Assembly (NCBI GenBank): GCA_020247395.1
Contig: JADCJC010000006.1
Coordinates: 16,617-80,616 of the forward strand
Direction: 5' to 3'
Length of the DNA: 64,000 bases
Origin: Rhodocyclaceae bacterium
Lineage (GTDB): Bacteria > Pseudomonadota > Gammaproteobacteria > Burkholderiales > Usitatibacteraceae
This document shows positions 35,904 through 44,374 of this stretch, piece after piece. The notes beneath the pieces were generated by a model. It did no database searches and was not told where the DNA came from. It worked only from the letters and a program-made list of their open reading frames with translations. The translations under genes were made by a program, and so were the position numbers. Position 1 is the first letter of the stretch. Every line of letters begins with the position of its first letter.

Positions 35904-36932
35904 CTAGATCGCCTTGGCGGTTACGCCAGCACTGGCAGCCGGGGCCGAGGATGGCACTACTGACGGCGATGGCTGCGAGATAACAACCTTACCCGACTCA
36001 ATCCACTTCTTAATGCGGTTAGCGTCGCCGATGCGGGTCAGCTTGCCCCACGAATCCATCAGCACGATGATGACCGGATTGTTGCCAATGACCGCCTGCA
36101 TCACGAGACATCTACCGGCTTCATTGATAAAGCCCGTCTTAGACACACCAATGTTCCAGCCTTGGCTCTTCACCAATGCGTTGGTATTGTTAAAACCCAG
36201 CGGATGTTTGCTGTTCGGTAACGTCACATACAACTCGGGTGTGGTTGAGAATTCACGAATCTGCGGATACTTTGAGGCTTCTGCGACCATCAAGGCAAGG
36301 TCCTGTGCGCTTGCGACGTTGCCGGGCGCAAGACCCGTCGTGTCAACGAAAGTCGTCGACTGTAGCCCGATCAATTTGGCCTTCGTATTCATCGCCTGGA
36401 CGGCGGCGTCAAATCCACCGGGATAAGCGCGTCCCAGTGCTGCCGCCGCGCGATTCTCCGACGCCATTAGCGCCAAGCGCATTAGGTCTTCGCGGCGGAA
36501 TGCCGTGCCAACCGGCAAGCGTGAGCGGGTATTCTTAAGCGTGTCGACATCGGCCTGATCGATCACGATTGGTTCGTCGAAATTCTGTCTGGCTTCGAGC
36601 ACAATAATTGCGGTCATCAGCTTTGTGATCGATGCAATTGGTACGGCAGTTTCGGCGTTTTTGGCAAAAAGTGGTCTACCGGTCGCCTGGTCAAAAACCA
36701 TCACGGCGCTCGACAACATGTTTGGTAGTCCATCCTTGGTGAAATCCGCCACCCCGACGTTACTGGTTTTATTCTTCTGCACGGTCACCTTGGCAGGTAC
36801 TGCCTTTTTCTGTGCAGTGGACGTCTGCGCAGTCGCTGGCAACACCAAGCATGCGGAAACCGCAAATATTCCCAGCAAACACGCGATAAGACCCGGTTGC
36901 TTAAGCAGGGGACTGGATAGAGGGCGGCGCAT
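35904..36932 (-). CDS. pbpG: D-alanyl-D-alanine endopeptidase (PbpG/PBP7-like, S11 family)
   Basis: This 342-residue periplasmic serine peptidase has a signal peptide (residues 1-36, LIACLLGIFAVSACLVLPATAQ). The penicillin-binding motifs are SITK (101-104, nucleophile Ser101), SEN (158-160) and KTG (265-267). The C-terminal tail is Pro/Ser/Ala-rich and lacks the PBP5 beta-sandwich domain, which fits PbpG. It cleaves D-Ala-meso-DAP cross-links in peptidoglycan. ATG 36932 is chosen; the longer frame to 37088 places an unlikely 52 residues before the signal peptide. Divergent from the alpha/beta hydrolase across 215 bases. Confidence 0.92.
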   Translation of the reverse strand: MRRPLSSPLLKQPGLIACLLGIFAVSACLVLPATAQTSTAQKKAVPAKVTVQKNKTSNVGVADFTKDGLPNMLSSAVMVFDQATGRPLFAKNAETAVPIASITKLMTAIIVLEARQNFDEPIVIDQADVDTLKNTRSRLPVGTAFRREDLMRLALMASENRAAAALGRAYPGGFDAAVQAMNTKAKLIGLQSTTFVDTTGLAPGNVASAQDLALMVAEASKYPQIREFSTTPELYVTLPNSKHPLGFNNTNALVKSQGWNIGVSKTGFINEAGRCLVMQAVIGNNPVIIVLMDSWGKLTRIGDANRIKKWIESGKVVISQPSPSVVPSSAPAASAGVTAKAI

Positions 36933-37147
36933 GGAGACGTGGTGTGTGAAGTGAGTAAAACTTATCGGTGGCGTTGCCCGAAATTGGAAGATACTACGGT
37001 GCAAACTAAAATGTTGCGAAACATCTAACCAGTACCCACTGCTTTCGCAGGCGTGAACCTTAACAAAACTGGCGCAATCCTGCAACACTTAAAGTCATTT
37101 ATTAGGTATGAAATACAACGACATTATCACTGGCTGACCGGGAATAG

Positions 37148-37972
37148 ATGAAATTTCTTGTCCAACAACAGCCCGCATATGTCGCAACCGGCACCGCTGA
37201 CGACGATTTCGGTTTTGACGCGGCCAAACCAACGGCAGTGTTAATCCACGGTGCCGCCAATGACCACAGTGTATGGGCTTCGCTGCTTGCGAAATCTGGT
37301 GATAAGCCAGACCTATCCGGCGCAAATATGCTGGCAGTCGATTTGCCGGGACACGGCGAGACCTTTGCCGGGCCAAAATCGTCAATTGAAGCCTATGCGG
37401 ACTGGCTGGTTGATTTTTTGGATAACGGCTCCATCCAGGCCGCTACGTTGGTAGGTCACAGCATGGGGAGCTTGATTGCACTAGACGTCGCTCGGCGCTA
37501 CCCAGACCGCGTAACGCGGCTTGGCCTGCTCGGTGCTGCGGTTCCGATGCCGGTCAGTGATGCGTTGCTGCAAATGGCGTCCACTTCACCCGATGCTGCT
37601 TGTGAGCAAGTCACGCGCTGGAGTTTTTATTTGCGCAAAAATGCCGATGGCAGCTTTCCACCTGCCACTCCGGTGATGCGGAGCTATCGTGCGCTACTTG
37701 CTGCTGCCCGGCCCGGTGTGATGGCAAATGACCTTGCCGCTTGCGCGCGTTATCAGCTAGACGAAACAGCCATCGCCGCAATCACTACACCAACCGTCAT
37801 CCTCGCCAGTGAACACGACAAGATGACATCCGCCGAAGCGGCAACATCACTACGTGCGCGCCTGCCGAACGCCTCGTTGACGATGTTATCCGGTGTCGGC
37901 CACGCGATGATGCAGCAAGCCCCCGTCGAGGTCGCCGAGTGGATCACGACGTTGATCGAAGCCGGGAGATGA
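37148..37972 (+). CDS. Alpha/beta hydrolase
   Basis: This 274-residue serine hydrolase shows the oxyanion HGAANDHSVW at residues 34-43, the lid-side DLPGHGET, the nucleophile elbow GHSMGSL with Ser105, an acid in ASEHDKMTS and the catalytic His in GVGHAMMQQAP. The substrate is unknown; the pattern resembles esterases and peroxidase-like hydrolases of the MhpC group. GGGAATAG precedes the ATG. It converges with the ABC exporter gene; the two stops are only four bases apart, with no separate terminator visible. Confidence 0.9.
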   Translation: MKFLVQQQPAYVATGTADDDFGFDAAKPTAVLIHGAANDHSVWASLLAKSGDKPDLSGANMLAVDLPGHGETFAGPKSSIEAYADWLVDFLDNGSIQAATLVGHSMGSLIALDVARRYPDRVTRLGLLGAAVPMPVSDALLQMASTSPDAACEQVTRWSFYLRKNADGSFPPATPVMRSYRALLAAARPGVMANDLAACARYQLDETAIAAITTPTVILASEHDKMTSAEAATSLRARLPNASLTMLSGVGHAMMQQAPVEVAEWITTLIEAGR

Positions 37973-37976
37973 AGCC

Positions 37977-39809
37977 TTAGGCAGCCTGCAAGGCAGAGTT
38001 CTCGGCGTCTTGTTGTTGTAATCGCCACATCTCGGCGAATTTGCCATTGGCGTCGAGCAACTCTCGGAATGTTCCGCGTTCGATAATCCGGCCGGCATCC
38101 AGCACCAGAATTTGATCAGCATCGATGATTGTCGAGAGCCGATGCGCAATCACCAGCGTCGTACGGTCGCGGGCGATCTCACGCAACTCGGCTTGAATGG
38201 CTTTTTCCGTTGCAGAATCCAACGCCGATGTTGCCTCATCAAAAATCATGACGGCCGGATTTTTCAGCAATGTTCGCGCAATCGCCACACGCTGTTTTTC
38301 GCCGCCGGAGAGTTTCAGGCCGCGTTCGCCGACCATCGTATTCCAGCCATCCGGCATCCGCAAAATAAAATCGAGCACATGTGCGCGGCGCGCAGCGTCT
38401 TCGATGTCGGCGTCACTTGCACCCGGCCGACCATAACCAATATTGTAGCGGATCGTGTCGTTAAACAGCACAGTGTCCTGCGGAACGATGCCTAGAGCAG
38501 CGCGCACGCTTGCTTGCGTGACATCGCGAATGTCCTGCCCGTCGATGGTGATACGTCCGTCGGTCACATCATAAAAGCGGAACAGCAGACGCGATAACGT
38601 TGATTTGCCTGCGCCGGAGGAGCCAACCACCGCAATAGTCTTGCCGGCAGGGACATCAAAGGTTGTTTCAAACAGTATCTGGCGCTTGGCGTCATAACCG
38701 AAGTTCACGTTATCAAAACGTACCGCGGCGCCGGCAGTTGTGAGCGGCACAGCGCCGGGCTTATCAGCGACTTCTTGATTCTCTGCTAGCAAACGAAACA
38801 TCTTCTCGGTGTCGATCAATGCCTGCGTAATTTCGCGGTACATCACGCCGAGAAAATTAAGCGGGATGTAAAGCTGGATCATCAGCACATTGACCATCAC
38901 CAAATCGCCGATAGTCAGCTGACGATCAACGATACCAAGCGATGCACGCCACATGAGCAAGGTGACGGCGAGCGCGATTACAAAACTTTGCGCGGCATTC
39001 AAGACACCGAGCGATGTTTCACTCTTGGTTGCCGCTGCTTCGTACCTCTGCAAATTCTTATCGTATCTTCCCGCCTCGAATTCTTCGTTGCCGAAGTACT
39101 TGACCGTTTCATAGTTCAGCAGGGAATCAACCGCCTTTGTGTTGGCTTTTGAATCCATTTCGTTCATCTGCCGGCGGTGGCGGGTTCGCCACTCCGTGAT
39201 ACCGATGGTCGCGACGATGTACAAGACGATAGCCGCTAGGGTGATGGCAACAAAAGTCCAATCAAATTTCGTTGCGAGCAAGATCGTGACGAGCGAAATC
39301 TCCAGCACGATTGGAATCACCGAAAAAAGCGCATAGGAGAGCAATGTCGAGATGCCGCGCGTACCACGCTCGATATCACGGGTGACACCACCAGTTTGGC
39401 GGTCTAGATGAAACCGGAGCGACAATGCATGCAGATGCCGGAAAACATTCAGCGCCACTTTGCGCATCGCGCGTTGGGTGACTTTCACAAAAACAATGTC
39501 GCGCAACTCGGCAAATAAAGTGGTAGACAAGCGTAACAAGCCGTAGGCCACCAGCAAGGCAACTGGCACCACCAACATCGAATTATCCTTGTCGAGTGAA
39601 TCGACGATTTGTTTCATCACCAGCGGTACGCCGATGTTCGCTACCTTGGCGGTTACCAAAAAGGTCAACGCCAGGGCAACACGCCAGCGGTAGTCCCACA
39701 GGTAAGGAAGTAAGGAGCGAATGACGGGCCAGACCCCGGACTTGGGCATCGCGCTCTTTTGCGGGGCGGCGGCATCGGCTGAAGCGTGAGAATGCGAGTG
39801 CGCGGACAT
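37977..39809 (-). CDS. Atm1-type ABC exporter (half-transporter)
   Basis: This is a 610-residue fused membrane and ATPase protein. The first 16 residues are His/Ser-rich (HSHSH). Six membrane helices span about 45-330. The motif LDRQTGGVTRDIERGTRGI marks the Atm1/HMT1 group. The nucleotide-binding domain has Walker A GSSGAGKST, Q-loop VPQDTVLFNDTI, the signature LSGGEKQR, Walker B VMIFDEATSALD and the H-loop AHRLSTI. Atm1 relatives export glutathione persulfide or glutathione-metal conjugates and support cytosolic Fe-S or metal homeostasis. It acts as a homodimer in the inner membrane. The nearby ISC operon makes an Fe-S link plausible but not shown. Confidence 0.93.
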   Translation of the reverse strand: MSAHSHSHASADAAAPQKSAMPKSGVWPVIRSLLPYLWDYRWRVALALTFLVTAKVANIGVPLVMKQIVDSLDKDNSMLVVPVALLVAYGLLRLSTTLFAELRDIVFVKVTQRAMRKVALNVFRHLHALSLRFHLDRQTGGVTRDIERGTRGISTLLSYALFSVIPIVLEISLVTILLATKFDWTFVAITLAAIVLYIVATIGITEWRTRHRRQMNEMDSKANTKAVDSLLNYETVKYFGNEEFEAGRYDKNLQRYEAAATKSETSLGVLNAAQSFVIALAVTLLMWRASLGIVDRQLTIGDLVMVNVLMIQLYIPLNFLGVMYREITQALIDTEKMFRLLAENQEVADKPGAVPLTTAGAAVRFDNVNFGYDAKRQILFETTFDVPAGKTIAVVGSSGAGKSTLSRLLFRFYDVTDGRITIDGQDIRDVTQASVRAALGIVPQDTVLFNDTIRYNIGYGRPGASDADIEDAARRAHVLDFILRMPDGWNTMVGERGLKLSGGEKQRVAIARTLLKNPAVMIFDEATSALDSATEKAIQAELREIARDRTTLVIAHRLSTIIDADQILVLDAGRIIERGTFRELLDANGKFAEMWRLQQQDAENSALQAA

Positions 39810-39997
39810 TTGGCTTTCTGCACCGGAGAGTCAGTGCGACAGAAGATAGGAGCTAGTGCATTTGCAGGTGGACAGTATAGACGCCAGGCTGAACGCAGTC
39901 GCGTTAGGGGTTAAGGCGCTTCCATCAGGTGAGATTGCGCCTCGGGCAGTCAGCGTATCAGCTCAGCGAGAAGCCACTAATCCCGCTCCCGCGACGA

Positions 39998-40342
39998 TTA
40001 GCTCTCAGAAAAATCCAAATCATCCTCCGGCGGTGCCGCAGGTGCGGTGGCGGCAGCAGCCGATGGTGCGGTGCCGCGGCCGGTGCCGAGTGCGGCATTG
40101 AGATCACGGGCAATTGTTGCCACATCCATCGGTACACGACTTTGTGATCGCAGCAGAACTCGCGACGGGATGTCGAGCAGGCGTACATTCGGCAGCCGCA
40201 GATTCGCCGCCGTGTTAAGTTTGGGAATGAGATGCGTATTGCGCCAACCGCCCGATTCACTTTCAATCGCATCGATGATGGCTTGTTGTGAACGCACAAC
40301 GCCAGCGAGCAATTCAGCAAGTTGTTCGGTAGTGATGATCAT
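39998..40342 (-). CDS. Small hypothetical protein
   Basis: This 114-residue protein starts MIITTEQLAELLAGVVRSQQAIIDAIE with an amphipathic helix. A short basic-hydrophobic middle (LPNVRLLDIPSRVLLRSQ) follows, and the tail is Ala/Pro-rich and acidic (PEDDLDFSES). No family is recognised. It is likely real: AGGA lies six bases before the ATG and codon use matches its neighbours. There is no signal peptide. It lies between the ABC exporter and a lipoprotein gene, on the same strand as both. The Ala/Pro linker with an acidic end resembles proteins that dock through a C-terminal peptide, but this is speculation. Confidence 0.6.
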   Translation of the reverse strand: MIITTEQLAELLAGVVRSQQAIIDAIESESGGWRNTHLIPKLNTAANLRLPNVRLLDIPSRVLLRSQSRVPMDVATIARDLNAALGTGRGTAPSAAAATAPAAPPEDDLDFSES

Positions 40343-40387
40343 GGTCTGTCCTAATCAAAGTCGCGAAAGATAAAAAGCGCCACTCGA

Positions 40388-40438
40388 CGGCAGTTTTCCG
40401 CATTTTTTGCCAGAAAACGCCCGTCATTGCTGGGGTTT
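40388..40438 (-). repeat. Dispersed stop-codon-associated hairpin repeat, copy 3 (overlaps coding)
   Basis: The right arm cgcccg (40418-40423) lies 36 bases from the left box edge, as in the other copies. The 15-base tail tcattgctggggttt (40424-40438) is itself the last four codons (Lys-Pro-Gln-Gln) and the stop of the lipoprotein gene. The left arm has diverged, but gacgg/ccgtc and gttttc/gaaaac still form an imperfect 13-bp stem (40386-40398 with 40413-40425). Confidence 0.65.
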
Positions 40439-40927
40439 CTTTGTGTACAGCACTCGCAGCAGTTGGCTGTCCGGGCGACTGACAAAATCCACCGGCCGAT
40501 TTGCTCCGGACAAATCGTAAATAATCTCCAGATCACGACCCACCAGCCGATAAAGCGCGGAGATCCGTTTGGCTTTGTTCGGCCCAACCTCACCAACGGT
40601 ATCGAGGCGTCGTGGTTGTCCCGCAAGCTCATCGCCAAACAACTCAATCCGACCACGGTCGTAGTAGTTTCCGGCGAGCCCAACCCCATAGCGGTTACCA
40701 CCAATCCGCAACTCGAAATCCGGCGCAAAGGAAAATGGCTTACCGCCTAGCTCGGCAGTCTTCATCATCCATACCCCGTTCAACAGCGGATCGGTGACCA
40801 CCTCGCGCGGGCCTTGTCGCAGGGGTTCACCCAACATGCGGACGGCCTCGGGTTTCCTATCGCCGGCACAGCCGGCGAGTAACAGCCCGCATAGGGCTAG
40901 CCTCCACAACACGTTGGCGCGATCCAT
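40424..40927 (-). CDS. Predicted lipoprotein of unknown function
   Basis: This is a 167-residue protein. The signal segment WRLALCGLLLAGC has lipobox L-A-G-C. The mature part includes LLNGVWMMKTAELGGKPFSFAPDFELRIGGNRYGVG, which resembles small lipocalin-like or TIGR03067-like barrels, but no firm family is assigned. ATG 40927 has AAGGGG six bases upstream, deciding against the longer frame at 41035. Its last codons and stop coincide with a dispersed hairpin repeat, so the C-terminal KKPQQ may have been acquired with that repeat. It is divergent from the dienelactone hydrolase gene (start 41030). Confidence 0.75.
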   Translation of the reverse strand: MDRANVLWRLALCGLLLAGCAGDRKPEAVRMLGEPLRQGPREVVTDPLLNGVWMMKTAELGGKPFSFAPDFELRIGGNRYGVGLAGNYYDRGRIELFGDELAGQPRRLDTVGEVGPNKAKRISALYRLVGRDLEIIYDLSGANRPVDFVSRPDSQLLRVLYTKKPQQ

Positions 40928-41029
40928 GGCGACCCCTTTAGAACACAAGAGACTAAATGCTAACCGACTTTGCATCAACAAAAGGATCGCGTAGCATTCT
41001 CCTCCTCGATCGACGACATGGAGAGCAAT

Positions 41030-41713
41030 ATGCACAACGGCACATCAGTTTCCTTTAAGCGTCCCGACGGCAGTAGCACCAGCGGATACCTCGCCCTGCC
41101 GGGTGGAGTGGCAAATTCAGGCAAACCCGGTGTGGTGGTGATTCAAGAATGGTGGGGATTAAACGACCACATCCGCGTCGTGGCGGACCGATTTGCTGCA
41201 GCGGGTTACAACGCACTCGCGCCGGACCTATATGAGGGCCGTGTAGCCAATAACGCTGACGAAGCTAGCCATATGATGAATGGACTCGATTTCCCGGGTG
41301 CCACCCATCAAGACATTCGCGGCGCGGTGGAGCACCTGCGCACTCTCGGCGGCAAAGTGGGCGTTGTCGGGTTTTGTATGGGTGGCGCACTCACCATCGC
41401 TGCCGCAGTACACGTGCCGGGCGTGGATGCGGCGGTATGTTTTTACGGCATCCCGCCGGCGGAATTTGCCGCACCTGCAGATATCAAGATTCCGTTCCAA
41501 GGGCACTTTGCCAGCCGCGACGACTGGTGCACGCCGGCCGCCGTCGATGCGCTCGAAACGGCGATGGTCCGCGCGAAGCTATCGCCCGACATCCATCGCT
41601 ACGAGGCCGATCATGCGTTCTTCAACAACACCCGACCGGAAGTCTTTGATACTGCTGCCGCAAACCTAGCATGGCAACGCACGCTCGCCTTCTTTGGCCA
41701 GCACCTCGCCTAG
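41030..41713 (+). CDS. Dienelactone hydrolase family protein
   Basis: This 227-residue alpha/beta hydrolase uses a Cys nucleophile: GFCMGG with C116, preceded by the conserved Glu in VIQEWWGLNDHI (E40). The Asp lies in FASRDDWCTP and the His in YEADHAFFNNTRPEVFD, so the Cys-Asp-His triad is complete. Carboxymethylenebutenolidase acts in chlorocatechol degradation, but most genomic members are general ester or lactone hydrolases, and no catechol pathway genes are seen here. ATG 41030 with GGAGAG five bases upstream is preferred to frames starting at 40970 or 41018. Confidence 0.9.
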   Translation: MHNGTSVSFKRPDGSSTSGYLALPGGVANSGKPGVVVIQEWWGLNDHIRVVADRFAAAGYNALAPDLYEGRVANNADEASHMMNGLDFPGATHQDIRGAVEHLRTLGGKVGVVGFCMGGALTIAAAVHVPGVDAAVCFYGIPPAEFAAPADIKIPFQGHFASRDDWCTPAAVDALETAMVRAKLSPDIHRYEADHAFFNNTRPEVFDTAAANLAWQRTLAFFGQHLA

Positions 41714-41834
41714 GGACAGTCGCCAGCCCAAGCGCAACATAGCCGAATCGGTCGGAACGACCGTGATGGATTTTCGACCACGGCAATTGGTGCGGCGCGT
41801 AGAATAAGGGTATCTCTTTCTGCGGCATTCGCAA

Positions 41835-42314
41835 ATGGCCATTGACGCGGTCTCACATAGTATTCAACTCGCCGTCGCGCCCGTGTTCATGCTCACCGCC
41901 GTCGGCGCGATGCTCTCCGCACTTGCAGGTCGGCTAGCGCGCATCATTGACCGTGGCCGCGTGTTACAAGATCGCATGGACGCGCTGCCCGAAGAAAGCC
42001 TTGCTGACCAAGCCCATGTTTTTGCAGAGCTTGCGCGGCTGCGCAAGCGTGGGCGAATCGTTAACGCAGCGATGATGCTGCTGACTCTTTCGGCGGTCTT
42101 TATCGGCGCGACCGTAATGACACTATTCCTGGTCGAAACCGCCGGTGCGCCTACCCGCACACTGGTGCCCTACACCTTCATGGGCGGCATTGTGTGTTTT
42201 GTATTCGCCCTGCTGTGTTTCCTTGTCGAGACCTTACTCGCCGGCAAGGCACTGAACTTCGGTCGACGTCCGCTCAAAATCAGGGTGTCGACCACCACCG
42301 AGCAAAAATCATGA
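41835..42314 (+). CDS. DUF2721 membrane protein
   Basis: This 159-residue protein has three predicted membrane helices (VAPVFMLTAVGAMLSALAG, AAMMLLTLSAVFIGATVMTLFLV and TFMGGIVCFVFALLCFLVETLLA). Between the first two is a charged helical loop (RLARIIDRGRVLQDRM with arginine spacing), which is the DUF2721 signature. The function is unknown. Its stop overlaps the start of the M20 peptidase gene (ATGA), so the two are translationally coupled. No clear ribosome site is seen before its own ATG. Confidence 0.88.
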   Translation: MAIDAVSHSIQLAVAPVFMLTAVGAMLSALAGRLARIIDRGRVLQDRMDALPEESLADQAHVFAELARLRKRGRIVNAAMMLLTLSAVFIGATVMTLFLVETAGAPTRTLVPYTFMGGIVCFVFALLCFLVETLLAGKALNFGRRPLKIRVSTTTEQKS

Positions 42315-43624
42315 ACCGCCTAATTGTTGCTGCGCTGTTTTCTATTGGTGTTGCTACGTTTGCAGGTGCCTCGCCAACGGGGCTCTCACCGCAGGAAGAA
42401 CTGATGGCGGCTACCGTCAAGGCACGCATACCGGTCGCACTCACGCTGCTGGAGAAGTCGGTCAACATCAATAGCGGCACAATGAACCATGAGGGTGTGC
42501 GCGAAGTGGGCAAATTGTTTCGCGCCGAGCTCGATGCGCTGGGATTCGCCACCGAGTGGGTCTCGATGCCACCGGAGATGCGACGTGCCGGACATCTTGT
42601 CGCCACTCGTTTTGCGAAAGGCAGACAGAAGGGGAAACGTCTTTTGCTAATTGGCCACCTCGATACCGTATTCGAAAAAGACAGCCCCGTCACAGCATGG
42701 AAACCTGATGGCAGACGTATCGCTGGTCAGGGTGTATCCGACATGAAAGGCGGCAACGTCATCATCATCGAAGCCCTTCGCGCCATGCAGGTGGCCGGTG
42801 CCCTCGATCAGGCAACGATTTCGGTGATCTTCACGGGGGATGAGGAACGCGTCGGCGACCCAATCGCGACTTCGCGGGCCCACCTGGTTGCGCTCGCCAA
42901 ACAAAGCGACGTTGCACTCGCCTTTGAGGGAATGATTCGCGACGTCAACGGTAACGAATTTGCTTCAATCGCGCGCCGCGCCTCTGGTGGCTTTACGGTC
43001 AACATCACTGCGCGCCAAGGCCATTCCTCGGGTGTTTTTGGTGCCATAGGCGGCTATGGTGCCGGCTATGAAGCGGCGCGGATCATCAACGCATTTCGCG
43101 AAGAGCTGCAGGAGCCCAACCTTACCTACAGCGTTGGGCTGATGCTGGTTGGCACCGAGGTGGAATTCGACGATGTGCTGTCGAAAGGGACAGCGACCGG
43201 CAAGCGCAATGTGATTCCACCGAAGGGCATCGTTACCGGCGACCTCCGCTACCTCACCCATGAGCAGCGCGACCGCGTGCGCGCACGCATGACCGACATT
43301 GTCAGCAAAAGTCTGAACGGCACGAGCGCCACCATAACCTTCGCTGAATCGTACCCACCGATGGCACCGACCAACGGCAACTTGGCGATATTCAACGTAT
43401 ATGCACAGGCGAGTCTCGATGCGGGTCTGGGCAAAATTGAACTCACCGCACCAAGCACACGCGGTGCCGGTGATATTCAATTCGTCGCGTCGCTATTGGA
43501 TTGCTTGGATGGCTTGGGCGCAATCGGCGGCGGCTCACATTCGCCGAGTGAGTATCTGAACCCGGAGTCGATTGAACGCAATGCGATTCGTGCGGCGATA
43601 TTGATGCATCGGCTGACACGGTAG
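42311..43624 (+). CDS. Exported M20-family metallopeptidase (glutamate carboxypeptidase-like)
   Basis: This is a 437-residue protein. The signal peptide (LIVAALFSIGVATFAGA-S) predicts export to the periplasm. Zinc ligands and catalytic residues of the M20 family are present: GHLDTVF (His-x-Asp), GQGVSDMKGGN (bridging Asp), TGDEERVGDP (catalytic Glu-Glu) and the C-terminal GGGSHSPSEYL (His). The dimerisation domain lies between, with ARQGHSSGVFG. Carboxypeptidase G2-type members release C-terminal Glu from folates and peptides. ATG 42311 overlaps the DUF2721 stop by four bases; the longer frame at 42194 is a run-in within the DUF2721 gene. Confidence 0.93.
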   Translation: MNRLIVAALFSIGVATFAGASPTGLSPQEELMAATVKARIPVALTLLEKSVNINSGTMNHEGVREVGKLFRAELDALGFATEWVSMPPEMRRAGHLVATRFAKGRQKGKRLLLIGHLDTVFEKDSPVTAWKPDGRRIAGQGVSDMKGGNVIIIEALRAMQVAGALDQATISVIFTGDEERVGDPIATSRAHLVALAKQSDVALAFEGMIRDVNGNEFASIARRASGGFTVNITARQGHSSGVFGAIGGYGAGYEAARIINAFREELQEPNLTYSVGLMLVGTEVEFDDVLSKGTATGKRNVIPPKGIVTGDLRYLTHEQRDRVRARMTDIVSKSLNGTSATITFAESYPPMAPTNGNLAIFNVYAQASLDAGLGKIELTAPSTRGAGDIQFVASLLDCLDGLGAIGGGSHSPSEYLNPESIERNAIRAAILMHRLTR

Positions 43625-43835
43625 CGTCAGGTTACGAGGCAAGTGGGCCTCAGACCACTTGGCGTGGGTACAACAACTGCCGTGCTTCGAGCGAAGCAAA
43701 CTGGGTTCCCGCTAAGCACAGCCTTTGGTTTGAACGCAGATACGGCGGTCTGATGACTCAGTTGTGTGGCGTTTAAGCATATTGGGTGCTCGCCCAAGCC
43801 CCCGTCGTTAAGCCGGGACAAGTCTGGCGAAATTG

Positions 43836-44036
43836 CTACTCCCGCTCATCAATCCACGCCGCTTGTATCGCTTCTAGTATCTTTTCTCCTGATCGGTCGG
43901 GCAAATCACTAAACTCTTCCAGTGCCATCACCCATGCATGTAGGTCAGTGAAACGAATCGTCTTTGGGTCTATGTCGGGATGCGCCTCAGAAAGCTGAAT
44001 CGCAATCTCAAGGGTGTCAGTCCATTTGAGCGACAT
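43836..44036 (-). CDS. iscX: Fe-S assembly accessory protein IscX
   Basis: This 66-residue protein is almost identical in length to E. coli IscX (YfhJ). It has the acidic surface and the family motifs WTDTLEIAIQLSEAHPDIDPKTIRFTDLHAWV and EEFSDLPDRSGEKILEAIQAAWIDE. IscX binds IscS and iron and tunes cluster assembly. ATG 44036 overlaps the last base of the fdx stop codon (TGATG-like arrangement). It is the last gene of the isc operon. The 211 bases after it contain several short palindromes (for example ttgggtgctcgcccaa around 43780) but no clear U-tract terminator. Confidence 0.95.
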   Translation of the reverse strand: MSLKWTDTLEIAIQLSEAHPDIDPKTIRFTDLHAWVMALEEFSDLPDRSGEKILEAIQAAWIDERE

Positions 44037-44374
44037 CAGCGGTTCTCCCGTGCATGGTTGATGGTGTACTTCGGAATTTCGATAGTGAGCGGCGTTGTGC
44101 CGACCACAAGCTGACACGACAGACGCGACTGTGGCGTCAGGCCCCAAGCCATGTCGAGCATATCTTCTTCCTTCTCTGCCGCCTCAGGGAGCGACTCAAT
44201 GCCCTCTCGAACCACCACATGGCAGGTGGTACATGCGCACGATTTTTCGCAGGCGTGTTCGATGGCGATATTGTTTTGCAACATCGCATCACAAAGCGAT
44301 GTTCCGGGCTCTACATCGAGCGTGGCACCCGCGCGACAGAGTTTTTCGTGCGGAAGAATTGTGATGATTGTCAT
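44036..44374 (-). CDS. fdx: ISC-system [2Fe-2S] ferredoxin
   Basis: This 112-residue adrenodoxin-type ferredoxin has cluster ligands C42, C48, C51 (C-x5-C-x2-C in [15 protein letters not shown]) and C87 (SRLSCQLVV). The extra C46 inside the loop is also found in many Isc ferredoxins. It supplies electrons for cluster assembly on IscU. It overlaps hscA by four bases at its start and iscX by one base at its end, so the block is tightly coupled. Confidence 0.96.
   Translation of the reverse strand: MTIITILPHEKLCRAGATLDVEPGTSLCDAMLQNNIAIEHACEKSCACTTCHVVVREGIESLPEAAEKEEDMLDMAWGLTPQSRLSCQLVVGTTPLTIEIPKYTINHARENR

Noticed and set aside
43625..43835. Short palindromes after the M20 peptidase gene (ttgggtgctcgcccaa, gcttcgagcgaagc)
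   Set aside because: They could be weak terminators for the convergent M20 and isc transcripts, but none has a U-tract or repeats elsewhere, so they were not listed separately.
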